A stretch of DNA of 64,000 nucleotides from Dechloromonas sp. H13 (GCF_009469615.1 NZ_SSXX01000007.1:1-64000), one strand, 5' to 3'; counted from the first letter of the stretch, positions 16,051 to 24,649 are shown. The notes: generated from the sequence alone by a model not told the origin. Numbers and translations are program-made.

Positions 16051-16942
16051 CCAGCCGGCGCGGAATCGCGGCGCTCGACCAGTGCGCGTGCGCCCAGGCC
16101 CAGACGTCGCCGACGCCCACCCTCGCAAGTTCGTCGGGCGCCGCCTGACCGAGGAAACGCAGGGCGCGCACCAGCATCGCCGCCGCCTGCCCGGCTTCCA
16201 GCCCGGGCGCCAGCGTCTGCTTGGAGAGCTTCTCGCCGGCGGCGTTGGTCGCCACCGGCAGGTGCGCGTAGCGCGGCGTGGCATAGCCGAGACAGCGCTG
16301 CAGCCAGATCTGGCGCGGTGTCGAGGCAAGCAGGTCGGCGCCGCGCACGATGTCGGAAATGCCCTGAAATTCGTCGTCGACCGCAACCGCCAGCTGATAG
16401 GCGAAGAGGCCATCGGCGCGGCGCAGCACGAAGTCGCCGACATCGTGTTCGAGATGCTGGACGACCACCCCCTGCAGGCGGTCGACGAAGCCGGTCGCCG
16501 CATCGTCCACGCGCAGCCGCCAGGCCCGCGCGACGCGCCCGGCGGGCAGGCCGTTGCGGCAGGTGCCGGGATAGGCGAGGCCGCCATCGACCGCCGCGTG
16601 GGTCGCCGCATCGGCGATTTCCCGGCGCGAACAGGCGCAACCGTAGGCCAGCCCGGCCGCCTGCAGGCGTTCGAGCTCGGCCGCGTAAGCCGCCAGGCGC
16701 GTGCTCTGCCGGAGCACCGGGCCATCCCAGGCGAAACCGTAGGCTTCCAGCGTGGCCAGGATGCCGTCGGCGGCGCCAGGCACGTTGCGCGGCGTATCGA
16801 CATCCTCCATGCGCACCAGCCATTCGCCGCCGTGCGCGCGGGCATCGAGATAGCTGCCGACGGCGGCCACCAGCGAGCCGAAGTGCAGCGGCCCGGTCGG
16901 CGACGGCGCGAAGCGGCCGCGGTAGGGCGGCACCGCCGCCAT
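16025..16942 (-). CDS. gluQ: Glutamyl-Q tRNA(Asp) synthetase
   Basis: Attaches glutamate to queuosine at the wobble position of tRNA(Asp). The 305 residues match a truncated glutamyl-tRNA synthetase lacking the anticodon-binding domain. Motifs are FAPSPTGPLHFGS (HIGH region) at the N-terminus, a Cys-rich zinc site (CACSRRE, then YPGTC), and EKLSKQT as the KMSKS-like loop. The start ATG overlaps the stop of the upstream acetyltransferase gene as TGATG, so the two are translationally coupled. The C-terminus overlaps convergent clsB. Confidence 0.93.
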   Translation of the reverse strand: MAAVPPYRGRFAPSPTGPLHFGSLVAAVGSYLDARAHGGEWLVRMEDVDTPRNVPGAADGILATLEAYGFAWDGPVLRQSTRLAAYAAELERLQAAGLAYGCACSRREIADAATHAAVDGGLAYPGTCRNGLPAGRVARAWRLRVDDAATGFVDRLQGVVVQHLEHDVGDFVLRRADGLFAYQLAVAVDDEFQGISDIVRGADLLASTPRQIWLQRCLGYATPRYAHLPVATNAAGEKLSKQTLAPGLEAGQAAAMLVRALRFLGQAAPDELARVGVGDVWAWAHAHWSSAAIPRRLAIPLVNPP

Positions 16943-17478
16943 CAGGACGCGGCGGCGCCCCCGAGGGCGAGCGTGATGTGGATCGCCCCGTCCTCGCTGC
17001 GCTTGCTCAGCGGCCAGCCGCTCGCCGCGAAGACCTTGAGCATCGCGTTGTTGTACGGCAGGACCTCGGCCTCGAAACGGACGATGCCGCGTTCGCCGGC
17101 GATCCGCCCGAGATGCTGGAGCAGGCGGCGGGCGATGCCGAGGCCGTGGTAGTCCTCCTCGACGATGAAGGCGACTTCCGCGGCATCCGGCGCGAAGCGG
17201 CTGTAGCTGCCGGAAGCGATGATGATCTCGCGACCGCCTTCCATCAGCGTGACGACCAGGGCGACGCGGGTGTCGAAGTCCAGTTCGCGGATGGTCCGGT
17301 AGTCCTGTTCCGTCAGCCCGGTCTTGGGGCCGAAGAAGCGGGTGTACACCGACTCGTGGTCGAGCTTGGCGAAGGCCTCGGCGATCCGCTCGCCGTCGTC
17401 CGGGTGGAGGGCGCGGATCAGGACCTCGAGGCCATTGCGCAGCGTTTCGCGGACGGCGTAATGACGGGCGTCGGTCAT
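16942..17478 (-). CDS. GNAT-family N-acetyltransferase
   Basis: A 178-residue acetyltransferase. The GNAT core is visible: a strand AEVAFIVEEDYHGLGIARRL with the acetyl-CoA pyrophosphate loop (Q/R-x-x-G-x-G/A variant, HGLGIAR), followed by NNAMLKVFAASGW. The start ATG 17478 is preferred over the TTG six bases upstream, because AAGGAG is then correctly spaced. Related domains are found at the C-terminus of larger acyl-CoA synthetase-like protein acetyltransferases. The substrate is unknown. It is coupled to gluQ by a TGATG overlap. Confidence 0.88.
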   Translation of the reverse strand: MTDARHYAVRETLRNGLEVLIRALHPDDGERIAEAFAKLDHESVYTRFFGPKTGLTEQDYRTIRELDFDTRVALVVTLMEGGREIIIASGSYSRFAPDAAEVAFIVEEDYHGLGIARRLLQHLGRIAGERGIVRFEAEVLPYNNAMLKVFAASGWPLSKRSEDGAIHITLALGGAAAS

Positions 17479-17641
17479 TTTCAATACTCCTTGTTGGTAG
17501 CGGCAAGTCTAGCAGCACCCCGGCACGACCGCAGGCAATGGCCGACATCACGCCGCCCGGCACATTCACAAACCCGTGTCGCTGTGTGATGATGTTGCCC
17601 GCCGGTATCCCATCCGGCTAACCCAGCCCGAGTCCCATTCG

Positions 17642-18115
17642 ATGCTTAGCCGCCTGCTCGCCCTGAGCCGATATTTAACCTGCGTCGCCGTCATCGGCAT
17701 CATCATCGCCTCGATCGCGTTGCTGTTCTACGAGGGGCTGGTGGTGATTTCCACCCTGATCGACATGCTCCACGACGGGACGATTTCGCCCAAGGTCTCC
17801 AAGCTGATGGCGGTCGGCCTGATCGAGGCCATCGACATCTTCCTGATCGCCATTGTCGCCCACATCATCGGCCTCGGCCTCTATCGCCTGTTTGTCGATC
17901 CCGAGCTTCCTTTGCCGAAGTGGCTGAAACTCCAGGATCTCGACGACCTCAAGAGTCAACTGGTCAGCAGCGTGATCGCCGTGCTGGCGGTTCTTTTTCT
18001 GCGCGAGGCGGTGGGCTGGGACGGGCAGCGGGATTTGCTGCGCTTTGGCGGCGCCCTGGCGATGGTCATCGGCGTGCTGATCCTGTACCTGGTGGCCAAG
18101 GGGAAAAAGCATTGA
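17642..18115 (+). CDS. YqhA/UPF0114-family inner-membrane protein
   Basis: A 157-residue membrane protein with about three to four hydrophobic segments (roughly 10-35, 60-90, 110-130 and 135-152). It matches the UPF0114 pattern: LSRYLTCVAVIGIIIASIALLFY at the N-terminus and LIEAIDIFLIAIVAHIIGLGLY in the middle, followed by the acidic loop LQDLDDLKSQL. The function of the family is not established. ATG 17642 fits the family length better than an upstream in-frame start. It precedes the two-component genes by about 50 bases on the same strand, but co-transcription is uncertain. Confidence 0.85.
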   Translation: MLSRLLALSRYLTCVAVIGIIIASIALLFYEGLVVISTLIDMLHDGTISPKVSKLMAVGLIEAIDIFLIAIVAHIIGLGLYRLFVDPELPLPKWLKLQDLDDLKSQLVSSVIAVLAVLFLREAVGWDGQRDLLRFGGALAMVIGVLILYLVAKGKKH

Positions 18116-18164
18116 CCCGGGCGCACCGCGTGCCGTGCCGTAGCGCCCGGGCCGACATCACATC

Positions 18165-18827
18165 ATGCGTTTGCTGGTAGTCGAAGATGACGCCATGATC
18201 GGCGCCGGCCTGCGTACCGGGCTGCGCCAGGACGGCTACACCGTCGACTGGGTGCGCGACGGCAAGGCCGCCGAACTGGCGACGGCGACCACCGCCTACG
18301 ACGCCATCCTGCTCGACCTCGGGCTGCCCGGCCGCAGCGGACTGGAACTGCTGGCGCACTGGCGGCGGCAGCAGAACCCGGTGCCGGTCCTCGTCGTCAC
18401 CGCCCGCGATTCCGTCGCCGACCGGGTGCAGGGCCTCGACAGCGGCGCCGACGACTACCTGGTCAAGCCCTTCGATCTCGACGAACTCGCCGCCCGCCTG
18501 CGCGCCCTGTTGCGCCGCCGCGGCGGCCGGGCGACCCCGGTCATCGCGCACGGCACCTTGAGCCTCGACCCGGCCAGCCGCGAAGTCCGCCTCGGCGGCG
18601 AGCCGGTCAACCTCTCGGCGCGCGAATTCGGCATTCTCCACGCCCTGCTGGAAAACCCCGGCGTCCCGCTCTCGCGGGCCCAGCTCGAGGAACGGCTCTA
18701 CGGCTGGGACGAGGAAATCGGCAGCAACGCCGTCGAGGTGCACATCCATGCCCTGCGCCGCAAGCTCGGCAGCGACTGGATCCGCAACGTGCGCGGCGTC
18801 GGCTACATGGTGCCGCGCCAGCCATGA
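18165..18827 (+). CDS. OmpR-family response regulator, QseB/PmrA-like
   Basis: A 220-residue regulator. The receiver domain has acidic residues VVEDD at the N-terminus, phosphoacceptor Asp51 in AILLDLGLPG, Thr in VVTARD and Lys in DYLVKPFDL. The C-terminal winged helix ends in VRGVGYMV, typical of the OmpR/PhoB class. It overlaps the sensor kinase start as ATGA. A CTTAAG-N5-CTTAAG direct repeat upstream of the nearby DegQ-like gene is the kind of site that PmrA/QseB-type regulators bind. That supports envelope-stress or metal-responsive control, though the signal is unknown. Confidence 0.92.
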   Translation: MRLLVVEDDAMIGAGLRTGLRQDGYTVDWVRDGKAAELATATTAYDAILLDLGLPGRSGLELLAHWRRQQNPVPVLVVTARDSVADRVQGLDSGADDYLVKPFDLDELAARLRALLRRRGGRATPVIAHGTLSLDPASREVRLGGEPVNLSAREFGILHALLENPGVPLSRAQLEERLYGWDEEIGSNAVEVHIHALRRKLGSDWIRNVRGVGYMVPRQP

Positions 18828-20128
18828 ACTCGATCCGCAGAAAGCTACTGCTAACGCTGATCGCAGCCATCAGCCTGGTCCTCGTCATCGGCGCCTGGGC
18901 CACCTACGGCGCCGCCCGCGAGGAAGCCAACAGCATCTTCGACTACCACCTCGAACAGATCGCGCTGGCCGTGCGCGACCAGGATTTCAGCGGCAATGCC
19001 GGCGCCCTGGCCGGTGACGAGCGCCTCGAATTCGTGCTGCGCATCTGGGACCGCAACGGCCTGACCATCTACTACTCGCGCCCGCACGGCGAACTGCCGG
19101 ACGTCGCCCGCATGGGCTTCTCCACCGAGCGCACCGCGCGCGGCGCCTGGCGCATCTATGCCGTGCAGCACCGTGGCCAGACCATCGCCGTCGCCCAGCC
19201 GATGAGCGTGCGCGCCCGCATCGCCGCCAGCGCCGCGCTGCGCACCCTGACCCCCTTCGCCGTGCTGCTGCCGCTGGCGGCGCTGCTCATCTGGTTCGTC
19301 GTCGGGCGCGAACTGCGCCCGCTGACCGGGCTCGCCGGATCGGTCGCCCGGCGTACCCCGGACGCCCTCGACCCCATCGCCGAAACCGGCGTTCCCGACG
19401 AAGCCCTGCCGCTGGTGCGCGCCCTCAACGACCTGCTCACCCGGCTGCAAGGGGCGCTCAAGGCCCAGCGCGACTTCATCGCCGACGCCGCACACGAACT
19501 GCGCACCCCGCTCGCCGCCCTGCAGCTGCAGGCCCAGCTCATCGAGCGTGCCACCGATGACACTGCACGCCACGCCGGCCTCGCAGACCTGCGTGCCGGG
19601 CTCGAACGCGCGACCCATGTCGTTTCCCAGCTGCTGACGCTGGCCCGCGCCGAACCGGGCGCCGAACCGCCAGCGCCGGTCGACGTCCGCCTTGTCGAGC
19701 TCTGCCGCCAAAGCGTCGTCAACCACGCCGCGCTGGCCGCTGCCGGCAACATCGACCTCGGCTTCGCCCAAAGCGCGCCCGATGCCGCCGTCGCCGGCCA
19801 GCCCGACGCCCTGCGCACCCTGCTCGACAACCTCGTCGCCAACGCCGTGCGCTACACCCCGCCCGGCGGCCGGGTCGACGTCGCTTGCGGTATGGACGGC
19901 GCAAGCGCGTGGCTGGAAGTGCAGGACAACGGCCCCGGCATCCCGCCCGCCGAGCGCGCCCGCGTCTTCGACCGCTTCTACCGCCGCGCCGGCGAGTCCG
20001 CCGGCGGCAGCGGCCTCGGCCTCGCCATCGTCCGCGCCATCGCCCGCCGCCACGGTGCCGAGGTCGTGCTCGACGACGCTCCCGGCGGCGGCCTGCGGGC
20101 GCGGGTGGTGTTCCCCAAGCGCGCCTGA
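18824..20128 (+). CDS. Sensor histidine kinase, QseC/PmrB-like
   Basis: A 434-residue inner-membrane kinase paired with the preceding regulator. It has an N-terminal membrane helix (about 7-27), a periplasmic domain of about 120 residues, and a second helix (about 145-165, LTPFAVLLPLAALLIWFVVG). A linker follows, then a phosphoacceptor His224 in DAAHELRTPL. The ATPase domain has N-box NLVANAVRYT, G1 DNGPGIP, F-box FDRFYRR and G2 GGSGLGLAIV. The overlap with the regulator (ATGA) and the following DegQ-like gene suggest one envelope-stress locus. A copy of a dispersed TGCGGTCGAC repeat follows the stop. Confidence 0.92.
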   Translation: MNSIRRKLLLTLIAAISLVLVIGAWATYGAAREEANSIFDYHLEQIALAVRDQDFSGNAGALAGDERLEFVLRIWDRNGLTIYYSRPHGELPDVARMGFSTERTARGAWRIYAVQHRGQTIAVAQPMSVRARIAASAALRTLTPFAVLLPLAALLIWFVVGRELRPLTGLAGSVARRTPDALDPIAETGVPDEALPLVRALNDLLTRLQGALKAQRDFIADAAHELRTPLAALQLQAQLIERATDDTARHAGLADLRAGLERATHVVSQLLTLARAEPGAEPPAPVDVRLVELCRQSVVNHAALAAAGNIDLGFAQSAPDAAVAGQPDALRTLLDNLVANAVRYTPPGGRVDVACGMDGASAWLEVQDNGPGIPPAERARVFDRFYRRAGESAGGSGLGLAIVRAIARRHGAEVVLDDAPGGGLRARVVFPKRA

Positions 20129-20163
20129 CGCCTCGCCCCGGGGCCGGCGCGCAAATCCCGTCC

Positions 20164-20195
20164 GCTGCGGTCGACGGCCCCAAAAGGGCAAAAAT
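20164..20195 (+). repeat. Dispersed TGCGGTCGAC repeat, copy 1
   Basis: GCTGCGGTCGACGGCCCC followed by AAAAGGGCAAAAATG. The same arrangement, TGCGGTCGACG plus GCCC/AAAA/GGGC and an A run, occurs between genes at 24392-24427 and, inverted, at 46785-46822. Shorter forms occur at 23024-23040 and 53594-53620. The internal GCCC-AAAA-GGGC can form a small hairpin. It lies between the sensor kinase and degQ. Confidence 0.6.
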
Positions 20196-20246
20196 GAACC
20201 CCCGTCCGCCGGCCGGGCGTTTCCGGACAAGCGCGGGCAGCCGGCC

Positions 20247-20263
20247 TTAAGTCGCCCTTAAGT
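20247..20263 (+). promoter_or_regulatory. CTTAAG-N5-CTTAAG regulator box upstream of degQ
   Basis: A perfect direct repeat CTTAAG-TCGCC-CTTAAG, the tandem half-site arrangement (YTTAAK-N5-YTTAAK) recognised by PmrA/QseB/BasR-type response regulators. It lies about 70 bases upstream of the degQ-like start codon and just downstream of a QseBC-like gene pair. Direct control of the protease by that pair is the natural reading. Binding is inferred, not shown. Confidence 0.65.
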
Positions 20264-20330
20264 TTCCCTCTGGCATTCTGGTCGCAACGGCCGGGCGCTT
20301 CCGCCCGGCCAACCTGACAGGAGGAATGCC

Positions 20331-21791
20331 ATGAATGCCAACAAACTGAAACTGGGCGTCGCCGCGGCTGCCGTCGCGGCGGCTGTCGGTGGCGCCTATG
20401 CCACGGGTTACGCGCAGGCGCCGGCACCGGTCGCAAACGCGGCAACGCCGGTCGCCCTGCCGATCAGCGCCGCGGCGCCGACCACCGGCGCGCAGCTGCC
20501 GGACATGAGCGGCATCGTCGCCCGCAACGGGGCGGCGGTGGTCAACATCAGCGTTTCCGGTTCGCGCAAGGCGGGCGCCGAGACGGAAGGCGTGCCGCAA
20601 TTGGACGAGGACCATCCGCTCAACGAATTCTTCCGCCGCTACCGCGGCGGGCCGCGCGGCGAAGCGCCGGTGCGCGGCATGGGTTCCGGCTTCATCGTCA
20701 GCGCCGACGGCATGGTGCTGACCAACGCCCACGTGGTCGACGGCGCCGACGAGGTGACGGTCAAGCTCACCGACAAGCGCGAATTCAAGGCCAAGGTGCT
20801 GGGCGCCGACAAGACCAGCGACGTAGCCGTGCTGAAGATCGACGCGAAAGATTTGCCCACGGTGAAGATCGGCAATCCGGCACAGACGCGCGTCGGCGAC
20901 TGGGTGCTGGCCATCGGCTCGCCCTTCGGCTTCGACAACAGCGCCAGCGCCGGCATCATCTCGGCCAATTCGCGCAACCTGCCGGACGGCAGCTACGTCC
21001 CCTTCATCCAGACCGACGTCGCGGTGAACCCCGGCAACTCCGGCGGCCCGCTGTTCAACATGGCCGGCGAGGTGATCGGCATCAACTCCCAGATCTACTC
21101 GCGCAGCGGCGGCTACCAGGGCATTTCCTTCGCCATCCCGATCGACCTGGCGATGCGCGTCCAGCAGCAGCTGGCGACCACCGGCAAGGTGCAGCGCGGC
21201 CGTCTGGGCGTCTCGATCCAGGAAGTTAACCAGACGCTGGCCGACGCCTTCGGGCTCAAGAAGCCGGGCGGCGCACTGGTCGGCCAGATCGAGAAGGACA
21301 GCCCGGCGGCCAAGGCGGGGCTGGAGCCGGGCGACGTGATCCTGGCGATCAACGGCAGGGAGATCGCCAGTTCGGGCGAACTGCCGGCCATTGTCTCGGC
21401 CATGAAGCCGGGCGAAATGGCGAAGCTGCAAGTCTGGCGCAGCGGTGCGGCGCGCCAGATCGACGTGCCGGTCGGCCAGTTCCAGGATGAGAAGGTGGCC
21501 AGCGCCGAAGCGCCGCAGGCCGCCAAGGGCCGCCTCGGTGTCGTCGTCCGCCCGCTGAACGCCGACGAGCAGCGCCGTTCCGAAGGCGCCGGCGGCGTCG
21601 TCGTGCAGGACGTCGCCGGCGCGGCGGCCAAGGCCGGCATCAAGCCGGGCGACGTCGTGCTCTCGGTCAACGGCGAACGCATCACCGGCACCGAGCAGCT
21701 GCGCGACTTGGTGAACAAGGCCGGCAAGCGCATCGCCGTCCTCGTCGAACGCGGCAACTCGCGCATCTTCATCCCGGTCGAACTCGGCTGA
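20331..21791 (+). CDS. degQ: Periplasmic serine endoprotease, DegQ/DegP (HtrA) family
   Basis: A 486-residue HtrA protease and chaperone that degrades misfolded periplasmic proteins. An N-terminal signal or anchor segment (about 6-28, AAAAVAAAVGGAYATGYA) is followed by a trypsin-like domain. The catalytic triad is His134 (TNAHVV), Asp164 (TSDVAVL) and Ser237 (NPGNSGGP). Two PDZ domains follow, at about 300-390 and 405-480 (DVILAINGREI and DVVLSVNGERI). The ribosome binding site AGGAGG is strong. A putative CTTAAG direct-repeat box upstream suggests control by the adjacent two-component system. A strong terminator follows. Confidence 0.95.
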   Translation: MNANKLKLGVAAAAVAAAVGGAYATGYAQAPAPVANAATPVALPISAAAPTTGAQLPDMSGIVARNGAAVVNISVSGSRKAGAETEGVPQLDEDHPLNEFFRRYRGGPRGEAPVRGMGSGFIVSADGMVLTNAHVVDGADEVTVKLTDKREFKAKVLGADKTSDVAVLKIDAKDLPTVKIGNPAQTRVGDWVLAIGSPFGFDNSASAGIISANSRNLPDGSYVPFIQTDVAVNPGNSGGPLFNMAGEVIGINSQIYSRSGGYQGISFAIPIDLAMRVQQQLATTGKVQRGRLGVSIQEVNQTLADAFGLKKPGGALVGQIEKDSPAAKAGLEPGDVILAINGREIASSGELPAIVSAMKPGEMAKLQVWRSGAARQIDVPVGQFQDEKVASAEAPQAAKGRLGVVVRPLNADEQRRSEGAGGVVVQDVAGAAAKAGIKPGDVVLSVNGERITGTEQLRDLVNKAGKRIAVLVERGNSRIFIPVELG

Positions 21792-21808
21792 CGGGAACGC
21801 CGGCCGCG

Positions 21809-21864
21809 AGGCCGGGGCTGTTCGGTAACCGCCGCCAGGCGGCCCGGCCAGCCCCGGCCTTTTT
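21809..21864 (+). terminator. Terminator of the degQ-like gene
   Basis: AGGCCGGGGCTG pairs with CAGCCCCGGCCT across a 28-base loop, which itself contains a smaller GC hairpin. A TTTTT run follows in the plus direction. There is no comparable U tract in the minus direction, so it terminates degQ rather than the convergent DUF805 gene. Confidence 0.8.
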
Positions 21865-21870
21865 ACGTCC

Positions 21871-22221
21871 CTACGCTTCCTTAGGGTTCGGGCCGTAGGC
21901 GTTTTCGCCCGGCTGGCTGTCATAGCACAGCATGATCAGGTTCACGAGCGGCAGCAGCAGCCACCATCCGCTACGCCCGCTGTCATGCAGCCGGCGCACT
22001 CCGACGGCGATGCCGGGGACCAGCACCGCCAGGCTGTACAGGCTGTTCGCGGTGGAGCCAAAGCCGGAACCCAGGCCGAGCGCGGCGCCGATCAGGCCGG
22101 TCACGAAGCCGATCAGCATCGCGATGAGCGTGTTGATCAGGAAGAACATCCAGTATTCCATGCGGTGCGCCCGCCCGCTGAACACCGCGTATTTCCGCAG
22201 AACCGTCAGGTACCAGTGCAT
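21871..22221 (-). CDS. DUF805 inner-membrane protein
   Basis: A 116-residue protein with three or four hydrophobic segments. It fits DUF805: YAVFSGRAHRMEYWMFFL near the start, then VGVRRLHDSGRSGWWLL, and a short polar tail. The FSGRA-R-EYW and RRLHD-G-SGWW motifs are diagnostic. DUF805 members are small membrane proteins without firm function; some are linked to transport or envelope stress. The gene converges on degQ and is monocistronic. Confidence 0.9.
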   Translation of the reverse strand: MHWYLTVLRKYAVFSGRAHRMEYWMFFLINTLIAMLIGFVTGLIGAALGLGSGFGSTANSLYSLAVLVPGIAVGVRRLHDSGRSGWWLLLPLVNLIMLCYDSQPGENAYGPNPKEA

Positions 22222-22460
22222 TTACTCCCCCATTAAGCGGAATGTCATTCGCGACGCAGTCTAGCACCGGATGACGTTCGGGAAAGCGGCGGCCAATGTG
22301 CGAAAGGCCACAACGCCGTCGCATTCGATTGCCACGCCATACCCCGGTCGCGCCCCGCAACGGCCGCCCGGCGCGGGATTGCGGGCGGACGCCCGCCCCG
22401 CGGTAGCGATGGCGTATGAATTGCTTGACCCCTCCAATCCAACTCCTCAGGCCGCCCGCA

Positions 22461-23006
22461 ATGAAACAGATCGGAATATTTTTCGGCACCGAAACCGGGA
22501 CGACCCGGCTGGTCGCCAAGAAACTGCAGAAGAAGCTTGGCGACGAGATCGCCGCCAAGCCGGTGAACGTCAATCGCATCGCGCCCGACGAGATGCTGCA
22601 ATACGACGCTTTCATCCTCGGCACGCCGAGCTATGGCGAAGGCGAGATTCCGGGCCGCAACGTGGGCTGCCTGGAGGCGAACTGGGCCGAGTTCCTCGCC
22701 GGGATGCCGGCGGCGGATTTTTCCGGGAAGCGCATCGCCTTCTTCGGCCTCGGCGCCCAGGAACGCTACTCCGAACGCTTCGCCAGCTCGCTGTTCGCCC
22801 TCTACCGCGTGTTCAAGGACCTCGGCGCCGAGATCGTCGGCGACTGGAGCACCGACGGCTACACCTTCCAGCACTCCGCTGCCGTCGTCGATGGCCGTTT
22901 CGTCGGCCTGGTGATCGACCAGCGCACGCAGGGCATGCACACCGACGAACGCCTCGACGCCTGGCTGGCGCAGGTGAAACCGCTGCTGCTGGAAAAGCTG
23001 GCCTGA
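22461..23006 (+). CDS. Flavodoxin
   Basis: A 181-residue long-chain flavodoxin that carries electrons with FMN. The phosphate-binding loop FFGTETGTTRLVAKKL is at the N-terminus. The 50s-loop TPSYGEGEIPGR and the 90s-loop GLGAQERYSERFASSL match the family. ATG 22461 is chosen because it puts the first strand at the usual distance; an in-frame start 45 bases upstream would add an unrelated leader. The ribosome binding site is weak. The partner is not evident from the neighbourhood: reductases, nitrogenase or biosynthetic radical enzymes are possibilities. Confidence 0.93.
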   Translation: MKQIGIFFGTETGTTRLVAKKLQKKLGDEIAAKPVNVNRIAPDEMLQYDAFILGTPSYGEGEIPGRNVGCLEANWAEFLAGMPAADFSGKRIAFFGLGAQERYSERFASSLFALYRVFKDLGAEIVGDWSTDGYTFQHSAAVVDGRFVGLVIDQRTQGMHTDERLDAWLAQVKPLLLEKLA

Positions 23007-23023
23007 AGCGCCAACGGCGCGTC

Positions 23024-23040
23024 GGTTGCGGTCGACCGGC
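23024..23040 (+). repeat. Dispersed TGCGGTCGAC repeat, short copy
   Basis: GGTTGCGGTCGACCGGC, sharing the TTGCGGTCGAC core with the copies at 20164 and 24392 but lacking the GCCC-A-GGGC part. It lies between the flavodoxin and DUF1992 genes. Confidence 0.45.
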
Positions 23041-23372
23041 TAAAGCTCGCGGGATTCGTCGATGCGCAGCACGAGTTCGAGCAGATGCCGCCGCACCGCG
23101 TCGCGCCGCTCGCCCGGCGGCAGGGCGGCGATCTCGCGACGCAGGGCGGCGATCTCGCGACGCAGCTCGGCGATCTCCTTGCGCAGCAGCACGCCGTTCG
23201 GCACGAAACCGGCCTGCCGGAGGACGCGGCTGAACATCCGCTGCTCGGCCGGGACCAGCGGATCGTCGTCGAACACCAGCGGCCGCCCGGCCCCCGGCAA
23301 ATGCTCGAGGTCGCCGCGCGCCAGGGCCTCGGCGATGCGCCGTTCGGCGAGCAGTTCGAAAACGCGCTTCAT
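23040..23372 (-). CDS. DUF1992 (DnaJ-like C-terminal) protein
   Basis: A 110-residue protein fitting DUF1992. It has the N-terminal AERRIAEALARGDLEHLPGAG followed by PL and VPAEQRM, then GFVPNGVLLRKEI. The C-terminal part is a heptad-like repeat REIAALRREIAAL encoded by 21-base near-identical DNA repeats (about 23114-23175). The family also forms the tail of a mitochondrial DnaJ homologue. Bacterial members are unassigned. It is a single gene convergent with the flavodoxin gene, with the ribosome binding site weakly defined. Confidence 0.85.
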   Translation of the reverse strand: MKRVFELLAERRIAEALARGDLEHLPGAGRPLVFDDDPLVPAEQRMFSRVLRQAGFVPNGVLLRKEIAELRREIAALRREIAALPPGERRDAVRRHLLELVLRIDESREL

Positions 23373-23458
23373 GGCTTCAGGTTAGCACGCGCCAGGCACC
23401 CCAACCGGCCGGCGATTCGCTATCATTCCGGATTCATAAACCCCAACAAGGAACAACA

Positions 23459-24316
23459 ATGCACAAGCAACTGGCTTTCGGCGTGGCCCTCGTGGCGGCG
23501 CTGGTCGGCACCGCGCCGGCAACGGCGGCGGATTCGACGCTGACCCGGATCGAACAGAGCAAGACCATCCGCCTCGGCTACCGCGAAAACTCGCCGCCCT
23601 TTTCCTTCGTCGGCGACGACAAGCAGCCGCAGGGCTACAGCATCGACCTGTGCAAGGTCGTGGCCGGCGATCTCGCCAAACAGTTCAAGGTCGACAAGCT
23701 CGACATCCAGTGGGTGCCGGTGACCGCCCAGAACCGCTTCGACGCCGTCGCCTCCGGCAAGGTGGACCTCGAATGCGGCAACACCTCGCAGACGCTGGCG
23801 CGCCGCGTCGATTTCGATTTCAGCGTGATGACCTACGTCGACGGCGCCGGCCTGCTCTTCCGCAAGGGCGGCATTCCCAGCGGCAGCGATCACCTCACCG
23901 GCCAGCGCATCGTCGTCGTCGCCGGCACCACCACCGAGAAGGCGCTCGCCGCGCTGGGCGCCTCGGCCAAGCTTGGCGCCACGCTGGTGCGCGTCCCCGA
24001 CCACGACGCCGCGCTCAAGGCGCTGCTCGCCAAGCAGGCGGATGCCTACGCCGCCGACCGCACCGTGCTCGTCACCACCGCCCTGAGCAGCGGCCGCGGC
24101 AACGAGTTCGAACTCTCCCAGGTGCAATTCACCTACGAGCCCTACGGCCTGATGCTGCGTCCCGACCAGGCCTTTCGCCTGGCCGTCGACCGCTCCCTCG
24201 CCCGCCTCTACCGCACCGGCGAAATCGCCCCCATCCTCCAGCGCTGGTTTGGCGCGCTCGGCAACCCGGGCGAAATCCTGAAGGTGATGTTCCTCCTCAA
24301 CGGCCTGCCCGAGTAA
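23459..24316 (+). CDS. Amino-acid ABC transporter substrate-binding protein (GltI/glutamate-aspartate type)
   Basis: A 285-residue periplasmic binding protein. The signal peptide is residues 1-23, with cleavage after ATAA. The mature protein starts with an IRLGYRENSPPFSF strand and continues with GYSIDLCKVVAGDL, typical of family 3 solute-binding proteins. IQWVPVTAQNRFDAVASGKVDLECGN matches the glutamate/aspartate subgroup. No permease or ATPase gene is adjacent, so it is an orphan that must share a membrane complex encoded elsewhere or act as a sensor. The spacing and start are good (AACAAGGAACAAC before ATG). Confidence 0.92.
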   Translation: MHKQLAFGVALVAALVGTAPATAADSTLTRIEQSKTIRLGYRENSPPFSFVGDDKQPQGYSIDLCKVVAGDLAKQFKVDKLDIQWVPVTAQNRFDAVASGKVDLECGNTSQTLARRVDFDFSVMTYVDGAGLLFRKGGIPSGSDHLTGQRIVVVAGTTTEKALAALGASAKLGATLVRVPDHDAALKALLAKQADAYAADRTVLVTTALSSGRGNEFELSQVQFTYEPYGLMLRPDQAFRLAVDRSLARLYRTGEIAPILQRWFGALGNPGEILKVMFLLNGLPE

Positions 24317-24649
24317 GGACGGACCTGCGGGGCGGCGGCATTCGGTCGGCGGCGGCCGGCCGATGCGTCGCCCTGCAGCCCCTTGGCCGCCTGTTGCGGT
24401 CGACGCCCGAAAAAGGGCGAAAACGGGATCGAACGGCTGCATCTCCATCCGGCGAACCCACCTTGCCGCCCCGCAACACCGGCAAAGCCTGGCTGCGGAA
24501 CCGATTTCAGCCTTTTCGCCTTACACGCGTAGATTGAAGCTCACCAACGAGGACGCTTCAGCCGCCGGCGTGTGAGGCGTCCTGGCCGAAACCAGGCCAT
24601 ACCGCCATAGTGAATACGATACGACCAGAGATATTTTGGAGTACCAGCA
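24317..24649. other. Intergenic gap with a dispersed repeat copy
   Basis: About 330 bases without a convincing gene. It holds one long copy of the dispersed repeat (24392-24427) and an imperfect seven-base inverted pair AGGACGC/GCGTCCT near 24550-24580. Upstream of the next gene there is AT-rich sequence with a TTTTGGAGTACC ribosome binding site. No promoter matches the consensus well. Confidence 0.4.
24392..24427 (+). repeat. Dispersed TGCGGTCGAC repeat, copy 2
   Basis: TGTTGCGGTCGACGCCCG followed by AAAAAGGGCGAAAACGGG. CGCCC-GAAAAA-GGGCG forms a five-pair hairpin. It is the closest relative of copy 1 at 20164 and lies alone in the gap after the amino-acid-binding protein gene. Confidence 0.6.

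Noticed and set aside
23114..23175. Direct 21-base repeats in the DUF1992 gene as a mobile or regulatory repeat
   Set aside because: They encode heptad repeats (REIAALR) typical of a helix in this protein and are explained by the coding sequence.
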